In this document: positions 1 through 5,525 of the stretch, one piece after another | Numbering within the stretch: the first letter of the stretch is position 1 | How the letters are laid out: the number at the start of each line of letters is the position of its first letter | Assembly (NCBI GenBank): GCA_947449515.1 | Contig: CANFSD010000119.1 | Span: 1-5,644, forward strand | Length of the DNA: 5,644 nucleotides | Direction of reading: 5' to 3' | Source of the DNA: Bacteroidota bacterium | GTDB lineage: Bacteria; Bacteroidota; Bacteroidia; UKL13-3 | Position numbers and translations under genes: made by a program | Notes under the pieces: model-generated | Told to the model about the DNA's origin: nothing | Databases searched by the model: none | The model's input: the letters and a program-made list of their open reading frames with translations, nothing else

Positions 1-321
1 GGCTTTTTCGGTTCGAACCAATATAAAAAATTTGATGGTATTTTGGCCATGTACCACGACCAAGGTTTAGTACCCTTTAAATATGCTGCCTTTGATTCTG
101 GGGTTAACTTTACGGCTGGCTTGCCATTTGTGAGAACCTCTCCAGACCACGGAACTGCCTTTGATTTGGCCGGTAAAAACGAAGCAAGTGAGCAATCTAT
201 GCGAAATGCCTTGTATTTGGCCGTTGATATTTGGGCCCAAAGGAACAATTTCCAAGAAATTAACGAAAACCCACTTCCAATGAACCCTGGAAAAAGGGAA
301 CGATTTAGAATTGACTTTTAA
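1..321 (+). CDS. pdxA: 4-hydroxythreonine-4-phosphate dehydrogenase PdxA, C-terminal part (5' end outside window)
   Basis: PdxA oxidises 4-phosphohydroxy-L-threonine with NAD(P)+ in the DXP-dependent pathway to pyridoxal phosphate; it is a cytosolic, metal-dependent homodimer. The frame is open from base 1 and gives the last 106 residues of a protein usually about 330-360 long. The family's C-terminal block is intact: AMYHDQG, then GVNFTAGLPFVRTSPDHGTAFDLAGK. Aligned by eye with E. coli PdxA, His19 of the fragment matches metal ligand His266, and Lys27, Asn36 and Arg45 match substrate-binding Lys274, Asn283 and Arg292. The C-terminal tail after the family core is about 20 residues longer than in E. 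coli and rich in Asn, Pro and Arg. An ATG at 49 lies inside the conserved core and is not the start. A hairpin-rich spacer and a new promoter follow, so pdxA probably belongs to an upstream transcription unit. Confidence 0.96.
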   Translation, partial: GFFGSNQYKKFDGILAMYHDQGLVPFKYAAFDSGVNFTAGLPFVRTSPDHGTAFDLAGKNEASEQSMRNALYLAVDIWAQRNNFQEINENPLPMNPGKRERFRIDF

Positions 322-345
322 TAAAATTGGCCATTTTAACTCAAA

Positions 346-367
346 TTGGGGCCGTTTAGAGCCCCAA
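346..367 (+). terminator. GC-rich hairpin 25 bases after pdxA, possible terminator
   Basis: TTGGGGC at 346-352 pairs perfectly with GCCCCAA at 361-367 around an 8-base loop, the most GC-rich stem in any spacer of this window. It lies just downstream of the pdxA stop and ahead of a promoter, which suits a transcript 3' end. No T-run follows it directly, so it is not a canonical intrinsic terminator by itself; it could instead protect the pdxA mRNA end. Confidence 0.45.
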
Positions 368-421
368 ACTCAATTTAGTAGCTTGATTTTCAAGTAATTT
401 TCAAAAATAATTGAGTTTTTT
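366..421 (+). repeat. 10-bp inverted repeat ending in a T-run, possible second terminator stem
   Basis: AAACTCAATT at 366-375 is the exact reverse complement of AATTGAGTTT at 409-418. The 33-base loop holds a smaller stem, CTTGA at 382-386 with TCAAG at 390-394. The right arm runs into six T (416-421), as in an intrinsic terminator, though the stem has only two GC pairs and the loop is long. The right arm also contains the proposed -33 element of the next promoter. A partial copy of the left arm, AACTCAA at 338-344, could pair with the same right arm. Confidence 0.35.
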
Positions 422-441
422 AGCACCAAACCCTATCTTTG
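411..441 (+). promoter_or_regulatory. Bacteroidota-type promoter for the DUF177-rpmF-plsX-fabH cluster
   Basis: TATCTTTG at 434-441 is a full match to the Bacteroidota -7 consensus TAnnTTTG. TTG at 411-413 sits 20 bases upstream, giving three of four bases of the -33 TTTG element at a normal spacing. Transcription would start a few bases past 441, leaving a leader of roughly 6-10 bases before the ATG at 454. The motif is short and occurs by chance in AT-rich DNA; its placement in the only large spacer before the cluster is the main support. Confidence 0.65.
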
Positions 442-453
442 CGAGCTATTATA

Positions 454-1014
454 ATGGGAACGAGGTCGAAAGCATACTTGATCGAATTCAATAAGCTTGT
501 AACAGGGCAAAATGAGTTTGATTTTACATTAGACAAGCAGTTTTTATCGGAATTTGACTATGCTCCGATAGATTTTTGCGAGGTTGAAGTAGACTTAAAG
601 TTAACAAAATCAGAGCATATGTATGACCTGAAGTTTGACTTTAAAGGAAAAGTTAGAATAGCTTGCGACACCTGTGCAGAGGATATAGATTTGCCAATTC
701 ATCAAAAATTTGGCTTACTTATTAAACTCAGCGAGGCAAATAATTTTGATGACAGTGAGATTATTTACATTGCACGCACAGAAATTGATTTCGATTTAAA
801 GCAGTATTTGTATGAAAGCCTATTATTAGCGCTTCCACCCAAAAAGAACTGTGATGGTTTAGACGACCCAAAACCTTGCAACGAAGAGGTTTTAGACAGG
901 TTAAACCATGTAGAAGAATTTGATGAAGACGAGGATGAAATGGAAGATGGCGAAGACAATTCTCCAAAAGACAATGACCCACGTTGGAATAAATTAAAAG
1001 ATTTGCTTAACTAA
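454..1014 (+). CDS. DUF177 / YceD family protein encoded upstream of L32
   Basis: A 186-residue protein of the DUF177 (YceD) family, whose gene precedes rpmF in many bacteria; relatives have been linked to ribosomal RNA metabolism, but the molecular function here is unknown. Visible features are an N-terminal YLIEFNKL strand, a CDTC pair at Cys71 and Cys74, two more cysteines at 133 and 142 after the LALPPKK segment, a very acidic stretch at about 152-170, and the DPRW..LK..L ending typical of Bacteroidota members. The two cysteine pairs could bind a metal, which is inference. I chose the ATG at 454 over an in-frame TTG at 439, because that TTG overlaps the last bases of the promoter -7 element and so would not be in the mRNA. 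No Shine-Dalgarno precedes it. rpmF starts 24 bases after its stop. Confidence 0.88.
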   Translation: MGTRSKAYLIEFNKLVTGQNEFDFTLDKQFLSEFDYAPIDFCEVEVDLKLTKSEHMYDLKFDFKGKVRIACDTCAEDIDLPIHQKFGLLIKLSEANNFDDSEIIYIARTEIDFDLKQYLYESLLLALPPKKNCDGLDDPKPCNEEVLDRLNHVEEFDEDEDEMEDGEDNSPKDNDPRWNKLKDLLN

Positions 1015-1023
1015 ACAATAAAT

Positions 1024-1030
1024 AAGGAGA
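1024..1030 (+). promoter_or_regulatory. Strong Shine-Dalgarno sequence for rpmF
   Basis: AAGGAGA ends eight bases before the rpmF ATG at 1039, an ideal distance. No other gene in the window has a purine-rich element of this kind before its start. Bacteroidota ribosomes generally do not rely on Shine-Dalgarno pairing, so this site is unusual and fixes the rpmF start. Confidence 0.85.
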
Positions 1031-1038
1031 CATATAAA

Positions 1039-1224
1039 ATGCCAAATCCAAAACGTAAAATCTCAAACTCAAGACGCGATAAGCGCAGAACGCATTACAA
1101 AGGTGCTAATCCAACTACTTCTGTTGATGCAACTTCAGGCGAAACGCACTTGCGTCACCGCGTAACTGCAAATGGTTACTACAAAGGCAAATTGGCCTTT
1201 CCAGATATGCAAAAAGATATCTAA
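1039..1224 (+). CDS. rpmF: 50S ribosomal protein L32 (bL32), cysteine-free form
   Basis: A 61-residue, strongly basic component of the large ribosomal subunit. The family signature PKRKIS (4-9) followed by RRDKRRTHYK (12-21) is plain, with a GETHLRHRV segment (34-42) and a YYKGK turn (47-51). Classical L32 carries a four-cysteine zinc ribbon in the second half; this protein has no cysteine, so it is the zinc-independent type. Asp30 and Ser33 keep the spacing of the first cysteine pair. Length is normal. The start is fixed by the Shine-Dalgarno sequence at 1024-1030. The gene follows DUF177 and precedes plsX by 33 bases, with no terminator or promoter recognised between them, so it is probably co-transcribed with both. 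Confidence 0.96.
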   Translation: MPNPKRKISNSRRDKRRTHYKGANPTTSVDATSGETHLRHRVTANGYYKGKLAFPDMQKDI

Positions 1225-1257
1225 TTGGTTTTTATTTCCCGCTGAAATTCCGTTTTA

Positions 1258-2217
1258 ATGAAAATAGGTTTTGACATCATGGGGGGCGATTTTGCTCCCA
1301 AGGAAGCAATTGCAGGTGCAGTTGTTGCCCAAAAGGAACTTGGCGACAAAGCTAAAATTGTTTTAATAGGCGACAAAGATCAGGCATTACACCACCTTCA
1401 AAACGAAGGTGCTAACCCTGATGATTTTGAAATTGTTCATACCACCGAAGTAATTGGGATGGGTGAACATCCAACAAAAGCCATATCTCAAAAGAAAGAC
1501 TCAAGTATTTCTGTTGGATTTGGTCTTTTAGCCCATAAAAAAATTGATGCCTTTGTGAGCGCAGGTAATACCGGAGCCATGCTTGTTGGTGCCATGTTTT
1601 CTGTAAAACCAATCGAAGGAGTAATCAGACCTTGTATTACCGCCATGGTGCCTAAGGCAAAAGGTGGTGTTGGTTTGATCCTAGATGTTGGTGCCAATGC
1701 AGATTGCAAACCAGATGTACTCTACCAATTCGGAATTTTAGGTTCGCTTCTTTTACAACATGTATACAAAATGCCCGACCCAAAAGTTGGTTTATTAAGT
1801 ATCGGTGAAGAGAAAGAAAAGGGAAATTTGGTGACCATTTCGGCGCACCACATGATGGAAGATACCAACCATTTCCATTTTATTGGTAATGTAGAAGGTA
1901 GAGATATTATTTCAGACAATGTTGATGTAATAGTATGCGAAGGATTCACAGGAAACGTGGTTTTAAAAGCCCTTGAATCTATGCACTATGTATTGCGCAA
2001 ACGCGGCATTGTTGACGATTATTTAGAAAGTTTTAACTACGAGAATTTTGGTGGTACGCCAATTTTAGGAGTAAATGCTCCTGTAATTATTGGTCATGGT
2101 ATTTCAAATGCCAAAGCATTCAAAAACATGATTTTATCGGCACGTGATGTGGTTGATTCCAACTTGGTTCAAATCATACATGATGCCTTCCAAAACCTCG
2201 TTCCACCCTCACAATAA
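1258..2217 (+). CDS. plsX: Phosphate acyltransferase PlsX (acyl-ACP:phosphate transacylase)
   Basis: PlsX makes acyl-phosphate from acyl-ACP and inorganic phosphate at the membrane surface; the partner PlsY then acylates glycerol-3-phosphate, the first step of phospholipid synthesis. At 319 residues it is slightly shorter than the usual 330-345. Family motifs run in order: MGGD (8-11), SAGNTGA (102-108), the LDVGANADCKP block (142-152), GLLSIGEE with a following KG (178-189), GNVEGRDI (210-217), EGFTGNVVLK (228-237) and IIGHGISNAKA (277-287). The shortening falls between EGFTGN and the NFGGTP segment. It is a soluble protein with no signal peptide or membrane segment seen. The start at 1258 puts the family's MKIGxD opening at residue 1; no Shine-Dalgarno is present. 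Its TAA stop shares a base with the fabH ATG (TAATG), which points to translational coupling. Confidence 0.96.
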   Translation: MKIGFDIMGGDFAPKEAIAGAVVAQKELGDKAKIVLIGDKDQALHHLQNEGANPDDFEIVHTTEVIGMGEHPTKAISQKKDSSISVGFGLLAHKKIDAFVSAGNTGAMLVGAMFSVKPIEGVIRPCITAMVPKAKGGVGLILDVGANADCKPDVLYQFGILGSLLLQHVYKMPDPKVGLLSIGEEKEKGNLVTISAHHMMEDTNHFHFIGNVEGRDIISDNVDVIVCEGFTGNVVLKALESMHYVLRKRGIVDDYLESFNYENFGGTPILGVNAPVIIGHGISNAKAFKNMILSARDVVDSNLVQIIHDAFQNLVPPSQ

Positions 2218-3224
2218 TGACAAAAATTACTGCAGCTATTACAGCAATTAATGGATACGTTCCACCTGATTTGCTAACCAATAAAGATTTGGAATTGCTG
2301 GTAGACACTTCAGACGAGTGGATCACCACCCGAACTGGAATTAAAGAACGCCATATATTAAAAGGTGCTGGTTTGGCTACCTCAGATATGGCGGTTGAAG
2401 CAGTAAATGGCTTATTGAAAAAACGCGGTATTTCTGCCGAAGAAATTGATTTAATTATCGTGGCAACAGTTACGCCCGATATGGTTTTCCCTTCAACAGC
2501 TTGTATTTTGGCCGATAAAATTGGCGCAAAAAATGCCTTTGCTTATGATCTAATGGCAGCCTGCTCTGGCTTCCTTTTCTCATTGCAAACTGGTGCAACC
2601 TTTATTGAAGCGGGAAAATATAAAAAAGTATTGGTTGTTGGCGGCGATAAAATGTCGTCTATCATTGATTACACAGATCGTAACACCTGCATTATTTTTG
2701 GTGATGGCTGCGGCGCAGTGCTATTAGAACCAAATACCGAAGGTTTAGGTGTCATTGATTCCGTATTAAAATCAGATGGCCATGGTCGTCATTTTTTACA
2801 CCAAAAAGCTGGTGGATCCTTAAAACCACCTACACATGAAACCGTTGATGCGAAAGAGCATTTCGTATTTCAAGATGGAAAATCGGTATTCAAATTTGCC
2901 GTTACCAATATGGCGGATGTTTCTGCCCAAATTATGGAAAGAAACAATTTAACCGCAGATGATATCAATTGGTTGGTTCCGCACCAAGCTAATTTAAGAA
3001 TTATTGATGCTACCTCTGATAGAATGGGCTTAAGCAAAGAAAAGGTAATGATAAACATTGACAGGTACGGAAATACCACCAATGGAACCTTACCGCTTTG
3101 TTTGTGGGAATGGGAAAGCAAATTAAAAAAAGGCGATAACCTTGTATTGGCCGCTTTTGGTGGCGGATTTACATGGGGCGCCATCTATTTAAAGTGGGCT
3201 TACGATACCCCTGCTGAAAAGTAA
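2217..3224 (+). CDS. fabH: Beta-ketoacyl-ACP synthase III FabH
   Basis: FabH condenses acetyl-CoA (or a branched primer) with malonyl-ACP to give acetoacetyl-ACP, the first elongation of type II fatty acid synthesis in the cytosol. The 335-residue protein has the full thiolase-fold Cys-His-Asn catalytic set: Cys116 in AACSGF, His256 in VPHQAN and Asn286 in YGNTT. Other hallmarks are SDEWITTRTGIKER (32-45), FGDGCGAVLL (161-170) and a glycine-rich FGGGFTWG close to the end. Asn289-Gly290 after the catalytic asparagine stand where many relatives have small residues such as Ala-Ala. The primer (acetyl or branched) cannot be told from the sequence alone. The ATG overlaps the plsX stop by one base and has no Shine-Dalgarno, so translation is probably coupled to plsX. 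The gene ends 72 bases before accB, where a new promoter is found. Confidence 0.96.
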   Translation: MTKITAAITAINGYVPPDLLTNKDLELLVDTSDEWITTRTGIKERHILKGAGLATSDMAVEAVNGLLKKRGISAEEIDLIIVATVTPDMVFPSTACILADKIGAKNAFAYDLMAACSGFLFSLQTGATFIEAGKYKKVLVVGGDKMSSIIDYTDRNTCIIFGDGCGAVLLEPNTEGLGVIDSVLKSDGHGRHFLHQKAGGSLKPPTHETVDAKEHFVFQDGKSVFKFAVTNMADVSAQIMERNNLTADDINWLVPHQANLRIIDATSDRMGLSKEKVMINIDRYGNTTNGTLPLCLWEWESKLKKGDNLVLAAFGGGFTWGAIYLKWAYDTPAEK

Positions 3225-3228
3225 TTTT

Positions 3229-3253
3229 GGCAAAATTTCCAAAAGAGTTTGCC
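3229..3253 (+). repeat. Inverted repeat GGCAAA-N13-TTTGCC overlapping the accB promoter
   Basis: GGCAAA at 3229-3234 and TTTGCC at 3248-3253 are exact reverse complements; the right half covers the -33 element of the accB promoter. A competing stem, TTTTGG at 3225-3230 with CCAAAA at 3239-3244, shares two bases with the left half. It could be a repressor site at the promoter or, with the T-rich run at 3260-3266, a weak terminator after fabH. Arms of six bases can arise by chance. Confidence 0.35.
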
Positions 3254-3277
3254 GTTTCAATTTTTTAGATAATTTTG
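3248..3277 (+). promoter_or_regulatory. Bacteroidota-type promoter for accB-accC
   Basis: TTTG at 3248-3251 and TAATTTTG at 3270-3277 match the -33 (TTTG) and -7 (TAnnTTTG) consensus at every fixed base, with 18 bases between. This is the best promoter match in the window. The predicted transcript start lies a few bases after 3277, giving a leader of roughly 13-16 bases before the accB ATG at 3297. It would let accB-accC be expressed apart from the upstream genes, alone or in addition to read-through from fabH. Confidence 0.72.
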
Positions 3278-3296
3278 ACTTATTAATACGAATATT

Positions 3297-3767
3297 ATGG
3301 AATTAAAAGAAATAAAAGAACTGATTAAATTGGTTTCTGACTCAGGAGTTTCTGAAGTAGATATTACAAAAGGCGACTTCAAAATTGCCATCAAAAAGCA
3401 CGAGGAAAAAACTGTTGTAATGCAAGCACCACAAGCTTATGCGCCAGCACCAGTTCAAGTAGCAGCTCCCGCTGCAACTGAAAGATTAGAGGCTCCAGCT
3501 GCAAAAACTGAAACAGTTGCGGGTAATTTTATTACCATAAAATCGCCAATGATTGGCACCTATTATAAATCACCATCTCCAGACAAAGCTGCCTTTGTTC
3601 AAGTAGGTGATGAAATAAAAGTTGGTCAAGTTTTGTGTATTGTTGAAGCCATGAAATTGTTCAATGAAATTGAATCAGAGGTTTCTGGTAGAATTGTGAA
3701 AATATTGGTAGAGAACGCCTCTCCTATTGAATACGACCAACCATTGTTCTTGGTTGAACCTAAATAA
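3297..3767 (+). CDS. accB: Biotin carboxyl carrier protein of acetyl-CoA carboxylase (BCCP)
   Basis: AccB carries biotin between biotin carboxylase (AccC) and the carboxyltransferase (AccA/AccD) during malonyl-CoA synthesis. The 156 residues match the usual length and layout: an N-terminal segment (1-40) that in relatives mediates complex assembly, an Ala/Pro/Val-rich flexible linker (about 42-75), and a biotinyl domain (about 77-156). Biotin would be attached by BirA to Lys120 in EAMKLFNE. The SPSPDKAAF segment (92-100) corresponds to the 'thumb' that marks acetyl-CoA carboxylase BCCPs as opposed to lipoyl domains. The start at 3297 gives the expected MELKEIKELIKL helix; no Shine-Dalgarno is present. 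A perfect promoter lies just upstream, and accC follows after 56 bases that contain an inverted repeat. Confidence 0.96.
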   Translation: MELKEIKELIKLVSDSGVSEVDITKGDFKIAIKKHEEKTVVMQAPQAYAPAPVQVAAPAATERLEAPAAKTETVAGNFITIKSPMIGTYYKSPSPDKAAFVQVGDEIKVGQVLCIVEAMKLFNEIESEVSGRIVKILVENASPIEYDQPLFLVEPK

Positions 3768-3784
3768 TTTACCCTCGGTAAATT
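3766..3784 (+). repeat. Perfect 8-bp inverted repeat at the accB stop codon
   Basis: AATTTACC (3766-3773) and GGTAAATT (3777-3784) are exact reverse complements around the 3-base spacer CTC. The left arm starts in the accB TAA stop. No T-run follows, so it does not look like a terminator. It could form an mRNA hairpin that protects the accB end or changes the AccB:AccC ratio, or act as a protein-binding dyad. The stem has only two GC pairs. Confidence 0.45.
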
Positions 3785-3823
3785 CATTTCAAATTCAATT
3801 GCTTTCATAAATTTAAACTTCAA

Positions 3824-5170
3824 ATGTTCAAAAAAATACTCATTGCCAATAGAGGAGAAATTGCATTAAGGATTATCCGTACAGCACGTGAAATGGGAAT
3901 TAAAACGGTGGCGGTATACTCTACAGCCGATCGTGATAGCCTCCATGTTCGTTTTGCCGACGAAGCGGTTTGTATTGGTCCTCCCCCATCGGCGCAATCT
4001 TATTTAAGTATTCCTAATATAATTGCTGCTGCAGAAATTACCAATGCAGACGCTATACATCCTGGTTATGGCTTCCTTTCAGAGAATGCTAAATTCTCGC
4101 AAGTTTGCCGCGATCATGGTATTAAATTTATTGGTGCTAGCCCAGAGATGATTAACTCAATGGGAGATAAAGCCAATGCAAAAGATACCATGAGAAAAGC
4201 AGGTGTTCCTGTAGTTCCTGGTTCAGATGGCTTAATTAGTGGTCCTGAAGAAGGCATTAGATTAGCTAAGGATATTGGCTACCCTGTAATTATAAAAGCA
4301 ACAGCAGGTGGCGGAGGAAGAGGAATGCGCATTATTTGGAACGAAGAAGAGTTTGAAAAAAACTGGGACAGCGCCAAACAAGAATCTGCAGCCGCTTTCG
4401 GGAACGATGGTATCTACATGGAAAAATATGTAGAAGAGCCTCGCCACATTGAAATACAATTAGCAGGCGACCAATACGGTAAAGTTTGCCACCTTTCTGA
4501 GAGAGATTGCTCGATCCAACGTAGACACCAAAAATTGGTGGAGGAAAGTCCTTCTCCATTTATGACGGATGAATTGCGTGAGGCAATGGGAAATGCCGCT
4601 GTTGCAGGTGCCTCAGCCATTGGATATGAAGGATTAGGTACCATTGAATTCTTGGTTGACAAGCATAGAAATTTCTATTTCATGGAAATGAATACCCGTA
4701 TTCAAGTTGAGCATCCAGTAACCGAAGAAGTAATTAATTTTGATTTGGTAAAAGAACAAATTTTAATTGCAGCGGGTGTTCCAATTAGTGGTAGAAATTA
4801 TTATCCTTCTCGTCACTCCATTGAAGTGCGCATCAATGCAGAAGATCCTTACAATAATTTCCGTCCTACCCCAGGTAGAATTGACTACTTGCACAAACCA
4901 GGTGGCCACGGCGTAAGGGTTGATACGCATATCTATGCCGGTTATACCATTCCAAGTAATTATGACAGTATGATTGCTAAAATGATTGTTACTGCGCAAA
5001 CACGTGAAGAAGCAATTATTAAAATGGAAAGAGCCTTAGGTGAATTTATAATTGAAGGACCAGGTTTAAAAACAACCATTCCACTTCAAGTAAAATTGAT
5101 GCAAAATGAGGATTTCAAAAAAGGTAATTTTACAACTGCCTTTATGAATACATTTGATATCAATAAATAA
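3824..5170 (+). CDS. accC: Biotin carboxylase subunit of acetyl-CoA carboxylase
   Basis: AccC uses ATP and bicarbonate to carboxylate the biotin on AccB. The 448 residues are almost the same length as E. coli AccC (449), and the frame ends after the carboxylase C-terminal domain with no fused biotinyl or transcarboxylase domain, so this is the stand-alone subunit. The opening FKKILIANRGEIALRIIR is the family's N-terminal signature, followed by HPGYGFLSEN (79-88). The ATP-grasp domain shows Lys116, Lys158, the glycine-rich loop GGGGRGMR (162-169), Lys237 in RRHQK, Glu275 and Glu288, then MNTRIQVEHPVTE with Arg292. RINAEDP (336-342) marks the C-terminal domain. No key residue is missing. The start at 3824 lies 56 bases after accB, has no Shine-Dalgarno and only an imperfect promoter-like sequence before it, so expression from the accB promoter is likely. 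A strong terminator begins 11 bases after the stop. Confidence 0.97.
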   Translation: MFKKILIANRGEIALRIIRTAREMGIKTVAVYSTADRDSLHVRFADEAVCIGPPPSAQSYLSIPNIIAAAEITNADAIHPGYGFLSENAKFSQVCRDHGIKFIGASPEMINSMGDKANAKDTMRKAGVPVVPGSDGLISGPEEGIRLAKDIGYPVIIKATAGGGGRGMRIIWNEEEFEKNWDSAKQESAAAFGNDGIYMEKYVEEPRHIEIQLAGDQYGKVCHLSERDCSIQRRHQKLVEESPSPFMTDELREAMGNAAVAGASAIGYEGLGTIEFLVDKHRNFYFMEMNTRIQVEHPVTEEVINFDLVKEQILIAAGVPISGRNYYPSRHSIEVRINAEDPYNNFRPTPGRIDYLHKPGGHGVRVDTHIYAGYTIPSNYDSMIAKMIVTAQTREEAIIKMERALGEFIIEGPGLKTTIPLQVKLMQNEDFKKGNFTTAFMNTFDINK

Positions 5171-5181
5171 TTAATTCAAAC

Positions 5182-5219
5182 AAAAAGGAGTCGAAGCAAA
5201 TGTTTCGGCTCCTTTTTTT
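5182..5219 (+). terminator. Rho-independent terminator of the fatty acid cluster
   Basis: Bases 5182-5197 pair with 5202-5217 around a 4-base loop (AAAT): the core GGAGTCGAAGC pairs with GCTCC-side bases through two G-U wobbles, and an A-run at the base pairs with the T-run. Seven T (5213-5219) follow the GC part of the stem. The flanking A-run (5182-5186) could let it also stop transcription from the other strand. It lies 11 bases after the accC stop and is the clearest terminator in the window. Confidence 0.92.
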
Positions 5220-5465
5220 ATGCCCAATTGGATGATAGAATTTTTAATTATGCAGCTTATTTACCCGCCAGTATTGGGCTATTTGGCTCGAACCAAAGGT
5301 TATAGGTATTGGACCTGGGCCATCATTGGATTCTTTGTGCCTGTTGTTTCAATCTTTATCTTATTTGCCTTAAAAACAAGGCCCATAAAAATAGATCCAA
5401 GCAAAATAATTGTGCATGAATGTAAAGACAAAGTATTGTATAGGCGAGAGATAAGCAGCAATTAG
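5220..5465 (+). CDS. Small two-helix membrane protein of unknown function
   Basis: An 81-residue protein that I cannot assign to a named family. Two hydrophobic segments, about residues 6-22 and 31-51, look like membrane helices; a short basic turn with ARTKGYRYW (23-31) joins them, and a polar, charged tail (52-81) follows. A KG..xxW turn before a G-x-x-x-P helix is common among small uncharacterised bacterial membrane proteins, so the reading frame looks real. The start is uncertain: the ATG at 5220 touches the accC terminator T-run, leaving no room for a leader, while in-frame ATGs at 5232 and 5250 are possible; the one at 5250 would give 71 residues and shorten the first helix. No promoter or Shine-Dalgarno was found, so expression may depend on read-through of the terminator. 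Confidence 0.6.
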   Translation: MPNWMIEFLIMQLIYPPVLGYLARTKGYRYWTWAIIGFFVPVVSIFILFALKTRPIKIDPSKIIVHECKDKVLYRREISSN

Positions 5466-5512
5466 ATTTGGTAACTTTGGCCTTGGCATTAGCATAAATG
5501 CAGCAACAAACC

Positions 5513-5520
5513 TATTTTTG
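5513..5520 (+). promoter_or_regulatory. Possible -7 promoter element before the right-edge gene
   Basis: TATTTTTG matches TAnnTTTG at every fixed base, five bases before the ATG at 5526. The -33 element is poor: TTAG at 5489-5492 has the right spacing (20 bases) but only three of four bases. If used, the transcript would start at or within about two bases of the ATG, that is, be nearly leaderless. Chance matches to this short motif are expected in such AT-rich DNA. Confidence 0.35.
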
Positions 5521-5525
5521 TTTCT

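Noticed and set aside
1215..1222. Palindrome AGATATCT at the end of rpmF.
   Set aside because: Eight bases, within coding sequence and AT-rich; expected by chance.
2870..3184. A 104-codon open frame on the minus strand inside fabH.
   Set aside because: It is a shadow of a clearly coding fabH region and shows no recognisable domain.
3787..3815. Possible accC promoter: TTTC at 3787-3790 and TAAATTTA at 3808-3815.
   Set aside because: Both elements have a mismatch at the final G, and accC is well explained by the accB promoter.
5472..5479. TAACTTTG, a full -7 consensus match after the small membrane protein gene.
   Set aside because: No TTTG-like element lies 17-23 bases upstream, and a few chance matches to a motif with six fixed bases are expected in 5.6 kb of AT-rich DNA.
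5486..5501. Short stem GCATT / AATGC downstream of the small membrane protein gene.
   Set aside because: Five base pairs with no T-run; not enough for a terminator.
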